Positions 6,070-11,515 of a stretch of DNA of 11,515 bases are shown piece after piece (the stretch's first letter is position 1; the number at the start of each line of letters is the position of its first letter). The DNA is from Phycisphaerae bacterium (lineage in GTDB: Bacteria > Planctomycetota > Phycisphaerae > UBA1845): positions 1-11,515 of the forward strand of contig JANQGB010000877.1 in the NCBI GenBank assembly GCA_028277545.1, written 5' to 3'. Under the pieces are notes generated by a model. The model was not told where the DNA came from, did not search any database, and saw only the letters and a program-made list of their open reading frames with translations. The position numbers and the translations under genes are program-made.

Positions 6070-6702
6070 ATGAGCACGCCACGTTCACGGAGAGTCCATC
6101 TGACTCGGCGTTATGCCCGCCAGGTGGCATGCGTATGCGTTTCTCTTCTGATCCTCAGTGGTTGTAAGGAACCCGTCGATCAGGAAACGGCCAGCGACGC
6201 GCCGGTTTCCCAGGCTGAGGAGGCCAAACAGACGCCCGATCAACCAAAGAAGGGACGTAAGAGGATCTTCGACGCTTGGCTGCGTTGGCAAAGCGTCACT
6301 CCGATCATCGAAGACCAGGCGCTCGAGCGAACGGATGGAGAGGTTTCGATTCGGTTCCGCATCAAGAACAGCGGGACTGAGACCATCTCATTCTCATCGT
6401 TCACGCCGCATTTTGCAGCGGGCACCTACTACTCGCACCCGGACGGCACCCCTTACACCGTTGAAGGCGATGATCGCAACATTTCAATCTGGTTCATGCC
6501 GTCCGCCTATTATCGTGAGCCCTCATCAGTCATCCAAATCGCCGTTGGGCAAGAGCGCTCCCTCACCGCCACAGTGGAAGTTCCCGACGACATGCCGAAT
6601 CCGGTCAAGGTTAGTGTCTGTGTTTATGGGCCATTCGTGGAAGCCAGCTTGACCTTGGGTACGCCTCGGAAGCTTACCTGGGTAGAGAGGACGAAGCCGT
6701 AG
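6070..6702 (+). CDS. Hypothetical lipoprotein with beta-sandwich-like domain
   Basis: This 210-residue protein has a long basic N-region, a hydrophobic stretch (about 19..30) and a lipobox LSGC with Cys32, so it should be lipidated and membrane anchored. A low-complexity acidic and Pro-rich linker (33..62) is followed by a globular part (about 65..205). That part has alternating strands such as VSIRFRIKNSGTETISFSSF and RSLTATVEVP, resembling Ig-like or CARDB-like beta sandwiches. No catalytic motif is seen and the family is not recognised. The start lacks a ribosome site. A TAGAAT box at 6056..6061 lies only eight bases before the ATG, so a leaderless transcript is possible, though no good -35 box accompanies it. 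Confidence 0.65.
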   Translation: MSTPRSRRVHLTRRYARQVACVCVSLLILSGCKEPVDQETASDAPVSQAEEAKQTPDQPKKGRKRIFDAWLRWQSVTPIIEDQALERTDGEVSIRFRIKNSGTETISFSSFTPHFAAGTYYSHPDGTPYTVEGDDRNISIWFMPSAYYREPSSVIQIAVGQERSLTATVEVPDDMPNPVKVSVCVYGPFVEASLTLGTPRKLTWVERTKP

Positions 6703-6836
6703 GCAGGCTGTCTGACAGCAATGAGCGCATAAGCCCAGGGCACGCGGGGTCTCACCTGCCTTGAGTTCACCGGCAGGCACGCCGTCGTTGCGACCCGGTG
6801 CTGAGAACGAGGCCCCCTGGGACGCTCAGGCCTCCG

Positions 6837-7592
6837 TTAGTCCTCATACGTATACCACAAGGGCGCAACCTCCACGCTCAAGTCCCATACCATGTGGCCC
6901 GGATGCGGATCGTACTCAAAGCCGACTGGATCAATGAAACTGTATCCCGTCTCGAAGCAGACGGCGTCGGGGCGGTTGGCAGACTCAACATAGCGGCTTG
7001 TTGAGACGCTGCGAATGTGGTATAGGCCGACCCACTGACCGGCAGTGAAGTTGCCTGCGTGGAACTCCTTCAACGCTGCTGCAAACGCAGGCTGGCTAAG
7101 CCTGAACCGCACCATCAATTGCCAGGGATAGACGAAGCTGGAGAGAACGAGAACCGCGCAGATCGGGGCAACGCTCCACCGCCACCGGCGTCGGTGAGGG
7201 AGTCTAGACTGATCTTGGGTCGCTCTTTCTTTGTCACGCCAGGATGCGACCAAACGGACAACAACAAGGGCTGCGATCCCCAGCCAGACCGGAACGCCAA
7301 TCAGCATCGCGAGGCAGGGAACCTGCCCCGTCTCCCAACGCGCGGGGCCACTTGCCTTGATTAGCCCATACACTGTGAGTGCTGAAATCAGAAGGCACTC
7401 TGCTATATTTGGGGGTCGAGCAAAACGCCGCCACCGGGGTGTCTTTGGGCCGATTTGATATGTAGTGGAGTCTTGCGGATCGAACCACCGTCCACACTCG
7501 GGGCAGGTTCGGGCCGGTAGGTTGACGAGCCGGTATCCGCAGCCAAGGCAGGTCGCGTCGTCAGGAACGTTTGTCTGCTCTGCCATCGCCAT
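6837..7592 (-). CDS. Zinc-ribbon membrane protein, planctomycete type
   Basis: From ATG 7592 (a second ATG lies two codons on, at 7586) the product has 251 residues. The N-terminal zinc ribbon is CLGCGYRLVNLPARTCPECG, with Cys15, Cys18, Cys30 and Cys33. Three hydrophobic segments follow (about 63..80, 91..116 and 139..160), then a C-terminal soluble part of about 90 residues rich in aromatics (YSFIDPVGFEYDPH, LWYTYED). This ribbon-plus-membrane layout recurs in many planctomycete proteins of unknown function. The same frame is open further upstream, but the extension is Arg/Pro-rich and lacks a ribosome site. It is divergent from the gene at 7862 and convergent with the lipoprotein at 6070..6702. 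Confidence 0.75.
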   Translation of the reverse strand: MAMAEQTNVPDDATCLGCGYRLVNLPARTCPECGRWFDPQDSTTYQIGPKTPRWRRFARPPNIAECLLISALTVYGLIKASGPARWETGQVPCLAMLIGVPVWLGIAALVVVRLVASWRDKERATQDQSRLPHRRRWRWSVAPICAVLVLSSFVYPWQLMVRFRLSQPAFAAALKEFHAGNFTAGQWVGLYHIRSVSTSRYVESANRPDAVCFETGYSFIDPVGFEYDPHPGHMVWDLSVEVAPLWYTYED

Positions 7593-7861
7593 CGTCCACG
7601 ATCTTGGATAAAGTCTCACCTCTAGGACGGTCATGGCTGTTGACGAAGGCCAAGTATACCCTCGACCTCGCCTTGCGCCAGGGGGCGCCACTCCCGTCGA
7701 TGTTGCGAGGCCCGGTCGAGAACGTGAGCGAGTACGTCAAGCATACCCAAACCTGCCGACCGTGCCGATTGCGACGATTAAGCCCCCATTTGGACGGTCT
7801 GGCAGGTATTCTTCTGCTATGCTATGCGTGGTGCGTTTGCTCAGCGGAGGAATGCCTGGAC

Positions 7862-8263
7862 ATGAAGCGCGTACGATACTTCGCCCGGCCCATGATCATC
7901 GCGATTGTGTGTATCGGCTGTTCAGGGTGCTTCGGATTGCGTAATCGCGCCGTCTTACAGCATGCCTGCGACGATTGCAGGGATGGCCCCTTCTGCGCGT
8001 TTCAGACCCTGGAACCGAGGTATTGCCTCCTTTGCCAGCAACCGCTGGATGGACGAGCGAGCATGACCAAGGGGGAGAGATACGCAGAACTCCAAGAGGT
8101 CGCCGATGCGTTGTCAGAGGCAGCCCTGGTCAGTCTTCAGCATGCGACAGCCCAAGAAGAGCGAAATGCCGCACTGCGCGTCCACCGGCAATCCGGGGCG
8201 ATAAAGGACTGGATTGCCAGGGAACGTAGCGTGGACGATTACCTGGAGAACGCGGAGGACTAG
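7862..8263 (+). CDS. Small Cys-rich lipoprotein-like hypothetical
   Basis: From ATG 7862, with GGAGG at 7846..7850 eleven bases upstream, the product has 133 residues. It opens MKRVRYFARPMIIAIVCIGC and continues SGC, a signal-peptide-like segment with Cys17, Cys20 and Cys23. The lipobox is imperfect because position -3 is Cys for both later candidates. A CDDC (36..39) and CLLC (55..58) pair forms a zinc-ribbon-like arrangement, with an extra Cys45. The rest (68..133) is a charged helix (ERYAELQEVADALSEAAL, DDYLENAED) that may form a coiled coil. The upstream in-frame extension to 7571 is not protein-like. The TAG stop abuts the REPIN-like palindrome directly. Function unknown. Confidence 0.55.
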   Translation: MKRVRYFARPMIIAIVCIGCSGCFGLRNRAVLQHACDDCRDGPFCAFQTLEPRYCLLCQQPLDGRASMTKGERYAELQEVADALSEAALVSLQHATAQEERNAALRVHRQSGAIKDWIARERSVDDYLENAED

Positions 8264-8373
8264 CAGTACAGCGCGAGGTTCTTCGTAACGCAGGCTTCCA
8301 GCCTGCAAACTTTCGGAAACGATGCAGGCAAGATGCCTGCGGTACGAAGTCGTGACGACTCTGTGCTGTACTG
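8264..8373. repeat. Composite palindromic element (REPIN/MITE-like)
   Basis: The outer 9-bp inverted ends are CAGTACAGC (8264..8272) and GCTGTACTG (8365..8373). Inside, CTTCGTAACGCAGGC (8281..8295) is inverted at 8335..8349 with one mismatch. Each arm contains its own hairpin, GCAGGCttccaGCCTGC (8290..8306) and GCAGGCaagatGCCTGC (8324..8340), around a central TTTCGGAAA. Two palindromes in inverted orientation within terminal inverted repeats is the layout of REPINs or MITEs mobilised in trans. It has no coding capacity. It fills the gap between the small Cys-rich gene and the rRNA methyltransferase gene and could form a cruciform or an RNA hairpin there. Confidence 0.75.
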
Positions 8374-8407
8374 TTGAGCTGCCAAGCGCTGCGGCCGATG
8401 AATTCAG

Positions 8408-9397
8408 ATGGACGTATTGGGCCTGACATTCGACGAAGTGCGGAATGCACTTCGGCCTGCGCAGCAGGAGGTCAAGCCTTTGCGGCTGGCTTACCGTCAG
8501 TTGCTCAGCGGCCAGGAGGTCGATGGCCCGCTGCGGGCGGATTGTCTGCCCGTGGCCCGGCGGGTGACGGACGGGGAGTTGGAGAAGTTCATCCTGCGGA
8601 CGCCGGATGACCTCGAGGTCGAGATGGTGGTGGTGCCCATGCAGCGTTGGGGCCGGGCCTGGAAGACGCTGTGCGTGTCGTCGCAGATCGGGTGCGCCCG
8701 CGGCTGCGAGTTTTGCGAGACCGGGCAACTGCGGTTGGTGCGGAACCTGACCGCCGGCGAGATCGTCGGGCAGGTGGTACGCGCCCGGAGGGAGTTCGGA
8801 CTGTCGATCCGCAACGTGGTTTTCATGGGCATGGGCGAACCCTTCGACAACTTCGAGGCGGTCACCCAGGCGGTGCAGGTTCTCAACGACACCTCCGGGC
8901 CGTCGATGGCCATGGAGCGGATGACCATCTCCACGGCTGGCCGTATCTCCGGCATCCGGCGGCTGGCGGCACTTGGCTGGCGGCGGGTCAACCTGGCGGT
9001 CTCGCTGAACGCCCCCAACGACGACATCCGCCGCCGCATCATGCCCATCGCGGAGGCCGAGCCGATGAGTGCCCTGCGCGAGGCACTGCTGGCCTACCCG
9101 CTGAGGAATTGCCAGTTCTTCATGATCGAGTACGTGCTGATCCCCGGCCTGAACGACGGGCGGGCTCACGCCCTGGAGCTGGCGGACTACGTCCGGCCGC
9201 TCAAGTGCGTGGTCAACGTCATCCCCTACAACCCGCGGCACGAGTCGCCCTGGGCGGCGCCCTCCGAAGAGGCGGTAGTGGACTTCATCGGCTGGCACAA
9301 GGACAGCGGGGTCAACTGCAAACGGCGGCTCACCAAGGGGCGTTCGCAGATGGCGGCCTGCGGCCAACTCGGTAACAGGCACCTGCTGACGCCATAG
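8408..9397 (+). CDS. RlmN/Cfr-type radical SAM rRNA adenine-C2/C8 methyltransferase
   Basis: This 329-residue protein has the radical SAM CxxxCxxC cluster motif (CARGCEFC, Cys96, Cys100, Cys103), LCVSSQIGC just before it, RNLTAGEIVGQV (112..123), the MGMGEP motif (140..145), a SAM-binding VSLNAPND stretch and the C-terminal AACGQL with Cys318. Cys318 corresponds to the Cys that holds the methylene intermediate in RlmN and Cfr. The likely role is methylation of A2503 in 23S rRNA (and A37 of tRNAs for RlmN). The first 75 residues are shorter than in typical RlmN and lack the 'FR..Q...W.Y' motif, so I leave the symbol empty. No clear ribosome site precedes ATG 8408. A single-gene unit 34 bases after the palindromic element. 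Confidence 0.9.
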   Translation: MDVLGLTFDEVRNALRPAQQEVKPLRLAYRQLLSGQEVDGPLRADCLPVARRVTDGELEKFILRTPDDLEVEMVVVPMQRWGRAWKTLCVSSQIGCARGCEFCETGQLRLVRNLTAGEIVGQVVRARREFGLSIRNVVFMGMGEPFDNFEAVTQAVQVLNDTSGPSMAMERMTISTAGRISGIRRLAALGWRRVNLAVSLNAPNDDIRRRIMPIAEAEPMSALREALLAYPLRNCQFFMIEYVLIPGLNDGRAHALELADYVRPLKCVVNVIPYNPRHESPWAAPSEEAVVDFIGWHKDSGVNCKRRLTKGRSQMAACGQLGNRHLLTP

Positions 9398-9450
9398 GCA
9401 ACCCTGCGCACCTCACGTAGCCATCGCATCAGCCCGTCGCCCGCCACGCG

Positions 9451-10461
9451 TCACGGCTGCTCGGCGGCGCTTTCCAGGTATTCGGCATCATCCTCCGCCG
9501 CCCGCCAGCGCCGACGGTACAGTGGGCGATACAGCACCGCCCAGACGATTGCGGAAACGAGCCCCGACAGCCACAGGGGCAGGTAGAGTGCCGCCCATCC
9601 ACTTCTGATCAGCGGCGCCGGCCAGTAGTTGGTCCACAGATCCTCGAAGCCCGCACAGTGCCACTCGCTGGATGCTGACCGATCGTGCAGCGTGAACCCA
9701 TCGAGCGCCGGCGTGCGGTAGACGATCAGCATGCCGGCAGTGACGCGGACGCTGACCGCCGGCCTATGATAGGTGATCCGCAGGTAGCTCAAGCCCCATA
9801 GTGCCACGCTGAGCAGCATGCCGGCATAGGCCGCGTTGGCCGCTATTCGCCGCCATCTGGATGCCTGGTAGGAGACCCGCCACACGGCCGCCCGCCGGGC
9901 CGCCCGGGTCCACCGCTCGCGGTTCCGCGCCATGCGCTGCACGTCGAACGCCCGGCCGCAGTCGGGGCATGCGGGAGCGGGCGAGCCGGTCAGATCGTAG
10001 CCGCAGTGGCCGCAGTCGCCACGCTGGCGACGGGCCCGCCGACGAAATGGGCCGCGAAGGAGGCAGGTCGTGGGATAGGCCAGCAGGATGGACAGAGGCA
10101 GCCAGAATGGGGCATAGACACTGCGCACGATCCCCGCACTATCTGGTTCAGCCGAGCTATCGATGAACCGTACTTCATAACCAATACCGGCCAACTCGAG
10201 ACGCCGCTCGCCCCAGGGCGGAAGATCCGTCACGTCCGCCAGGTGAAGAAGCTCAAACCCGCCCCTGTGCGTGTCAATGCGGTACGACTTGCCGCTGCCA
10301 AGCGGCCTTTCGATGCTGAACCCTGGGCGGCCAATGACATCGGGGCTCGACTCAGCGGACTCCTGCTCGACGGTCTGGCGAGCCCGAGAACTGTCCAGCC
10401 AGGCCACTGCCACGCCGGTGGCGGCCAGAACGCACAACACGATAACGGTCTTGCGGATCAT
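9451..10461 (-). CDS. Two-unit zinc-ribbon membrane protein, planctomycete type
   Basis: In this 336-residue protein, unit 1 has an N-terminal membrane segment (4..21), an extracytoplasmic region, a second membrane segment FWLPLSILLAYPTTCLL (119..135), a basic run and the zinc ribbon CGHCGYDLTGSPAPACPDCG (Cys150, Cys153, Cys165, Cys168). Unit 2 starts again: a membrane segment AYAGMLLSVALWGLSYL (211..227), an extracytoplasmic part with 'P..S.RVTAGML.VYRT', then LYLPLWLSGLVSAIVWAVL (292..310) and a basic tail, but no ribbon. The parallel 'WLPL..(hydrophobic)..R(R/P)..RRR' blocks suggest an internal duplication or fusion. Both units resemble a family widespread in planctomycetes, with function unknown. 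No ribosome site is seen. It is convergent with the methyltransferase gene, with a 53-base gap. Confidence 0.8.
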   Translation of the reverse strand: MIRKTVIVLCVLAATGVAVAWLDSSRARQTVEQESAESSPDVIGRPGFSIERPLGSGKSYRIDTHRGGFELLHLADVTDLPPWGERRLELAGIGYEVRFIDSSAEPDSAGIVRSVYAPFWLPLSILLAYPTTCLLRGPFRRRARRQRGDCGHCGYDLTGSPAPACPDCGRAFDVQRMARNRERWTRAARRAAVWRVSYQASRWRRIAANAAYAGMLLSVALWGLSYLRITYHRPAVSVRVTAGMLIVYRTPALDGFTLHDRSASSEWHCAGFEDLWTNYWPAPLIRSGWAALYLPLWLSGLVSAIVWAVLYRPLYRRRWRAAEDDAEYLESAAEQP

Positions 10462-10549
10462 TCGATTCGCCGCTGTTCAGGCCGGCTACACCTCGTACGG
10501 TTTGCTGCCCTGCTGGTTGGGCGGTGTTGCATCAGCAAGCAAGGCGATT

Positions 10550-10828
10550 CCACCGGCAAGATGCCGGTGCCACATTTTCTCCACCGGCAAGACGCCGGTG
10601 CCACGTTTTCTCCACCGGCAAGACGCCGGTGCCACATTCGCTCCACCGGCAAGATGCCGGTGCCACATTTTCTCCACCGGCAAGATGCCGGTGCCACATT
10701 TTCTCCACCGGCAGGACGCCGGTGCCACGTTTTCTCCACCGGCAAGATGCCGGTGCCACATTTTCTCCACCGGCAAGACGCCGGTGCCACATTCGCTGCG
10801 CCGGCAGGGTGCCGGTGGCAGGTGCTTC
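10550..10828. repeat. Tandem array of nine 31-bp palindromic units
   Basis: Eight near-identical 31-bp units start at 10550, 10581, 10612, 10643, 10674, 10705, 10736 and 10767, with a degenerate ninth at 10798. Each holds a 7-bp perfect hairpin, CACCGGC-AAGAT-GCCGGTG, with the loop varying among AAGAT, AAGAC and AGGAC, followed by GCCAC and a tail (ATTTTCT, GTTTTCT or ATTCGCT). There are no unique spacers. The unit length is not a multiple of three and lacks stops in most frames, so long Cys/His/Pro-rich frames cross it on both strands; these are artefacts. The array lies between the minus-strand membrane protein and the acetyltransferase. Confidence 0.9.
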
Positions 10829-10901
10829 CCGGCGGATTGCTAACCCGGCGGCGCCAGGTCGTCAACCTTTCGCCGTCTATTGCCCCTGGCGGCGATCGAT
10901 G

Positions 10902-10930
10902 TGGCTGCCTGCGGCGCAATGTGGTACCCT
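10902..10930 (+). promoter_or_regulatory. Possible promoter of the acetyltransferase gene
   Basis: TGGCTG (10902..10907) and TACCCT (10925..10930) are 17 bases apart, and TG at 10922..10923 precedes the second box, as in an extended -10. The predicted start near 10937 would leave a leader of about 29 bases with the GGGGGAA ribosome site. Neither box is close to consensus. Confidence 0.3.
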
Positions 10931-10965
10931 GCTTGCGGTACGTCAACGCAGTTGGGGGAAAAGAC

Positions 10966-11515
10966 GTGTCCACGCTAACGCTACGGCCGTTCGGCAAACA
11001 AGACATCGAGTTCGCCCTGGCCCAGACCGCTCGGGAGGGCTGGGATGCCACGTCCGAGCTATTCGAAGCTGCCCTGGCTCTCGAGCCGGAGGGCTGCTTC
11101 ATCGCCGAAGCGGGCGACAGGCCCGCCGGCATGGTGACCACCACGCGCTATCGCCAGACCGGCTGGATCGGCAATCTCATCGTCACCCCGGAGCAGCGGC
11201 GACAGGGCCTTGGGGAGCGGCTGATGGATCGCGCGATAGCTTACCTGGGCGAGCGCGGTGTGCAGACTATCCGCCTGGAGGCCGACCCGCCCGGTGTTCG
11301 ACTCTACCGCCGCCTGGGGTTCGTTGACGAGTACAGGTCGCTGCGATTCGCTCGGGCGCCCGGCCAGGCGGAGCGCCGCCCGGCCAACAAACCACTGGCC
11401 GCCGACGAGTTGCCGGCGGTCGTGGCCTACGACGCTGAACGATTCGGCGATCATCGCGGGCAACTGCTGGCGGAGTTGCACGGGCACGCCCGGGCCACGT
11501 TCTGCTGGCATACCG
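10966..11515 (+). CDS. GNAT-family N-acetyltransferase, 3' end beyond window
   Basis: I chose GTG 10966, preceded by GGGGGAA at 10954..10960; no ATG fits. The 183 visible codons begin MSTLTLRPFGKQDIEFAL. Motif A of GNAT enzymes is clear (GWIGNLIVTPEQRRQGLGER; acetyl-CoA loop QRRQGLG at 77..83), followed by LYRRLGF (113..119, motif B). A second region starts at about 141 with LAADELPAVVAYDAERFGDH and RGQLLAEL, matching the C-terminal domain of two-domain GNATs (Acetyltransf_18 type), cut by the window edge. It should transfer an acetyl group from acetyl-CoA to an amine; the substrate is unknown. The frame is open at the edge with no defect. Confidence 0.85.
   Translation, partial: MSTLTLRPFGKQDIEFALAQTAREGWDATSELFEAALALEPEGCFIAEAGDRPAGMVTTTRYRQTGWIGNLIVTPEQRRQGLGERLMDRAIAYLGERGVQTIRLEADPPGVRLYRRLGFVDEYRSLRFARAPGQAERRPANKPLAADELPAVVAYDAERFGDHRGQLLAELHGHARATFCWHT

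Noticed and set aside
6701..6760. Terminator after the lipoprotein gene (GCTGT-CTG-ACAGC hairpin)
   Set aside because: The stem is only 5 bp and no T-run follows.
8114..9382. 422-codon minus-strand open frame opposite the methyltransferase gene
   Set aside because: It is antisense to a gene with complete radical SAM motifs. Its translation is His/Pro/Arg-rich and motif-free, as expected for the reverse strand of a GC-rich gene.
10550..10828. CRISPR array
   Set aside because: The whole 31-bp period is conserved and there are no unique spacers. No cas gene is nearby.
10458..11327. Long open frames on both strands across the palindrome array, with HRQDAGATFSPP- or MWHRHLAGG-type repeats
   Set aside because: They are translations of a 31-bp non-coding repeat, which cycles through all three frames. 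They overlap the repeat on both strands and lack ribosome sites.
1..11515. An undescribed defence, toxin-antitoxin or biosynthetic system
   Set aside because: No set of adjacent genes outside the phage-like cassette has complementary enzymatic or toxin/antitoxin features. Most are monocistronic genes of unrelated function.

Overview
The window looks like chromosomal DNA of a GC-rich planctomycete-type bacterium (Planctomycetota or a close relative). This rests on family resemblance, not on a marker gene. The clues are two membrane proteins built around the 'CGYDLTG...CP(E/D)CG' zinc ribbon, a dockerin-like 'D.D.DID..DF' C-terminal fragment, a DUF2092-type secreted protein, several small lipoproteins, and the palindromic repeat families 'GCAGGCAAGATGCCTGC' and 'CACCGGCAAGATGCCGGTG'.

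Region 1 (1..1491) is the end of an integrated element, most likely a prophage or prophage remnant. All its genes lie on the minus strand. Four are chained by 4-base start/stop overlaps: a small hypothetical, a zinc-ribbon-like protein, a ParB-type N-terminal domain protein and a tail-protein-like N-terminus. The last appears joined out of frame to the middle of another phage-type gene. The region ends at 1445..1491 in the 3' half of a tRNA-Ala(GGC) gene with no 5' half, the usual signature of an attachment site.

Region 2 (1492..5753) holds about 680 bases without a convincing gene and a short dockerin-like remnant. It then holds a secreted GH97 glycoside hydrolase (2288..4402) and a promoter-preceded DUF2092-type secreted protein (4854..5639).

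Region 3 (5754..8263) has a non-coding stretch with a second tRNA-3'-end-like hairpin, a lipoprotein (6070..6702), a minus-strand zinc-ribbon membrane protein (6837..7592) and a small Cys-rich lipoprotein-like gene (7862..8263).

Region 4 (8264..11515) begins with a composite palindrome (REPIN/MITE-like, 8264..8373) just before an RlmN/Cfr-type radical SAM rRNA methyltransferase (8408..9397). A convergent two-unit zinc-ribbon membrane protein (9451..10461) follows, then a 31-bp tandem palindrome array (10550..10828), then a GNAT acetyltransferase that runs off the right edge.

Apart from the overlapping phage-like cassette, the genes are single units of unrelated function. I found no convincing undescribed multi-gene system. 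The most informative signals are the tRNA/att border, the apparent phage gene fusion, and two palindromic repeat families that share one apex sequence.
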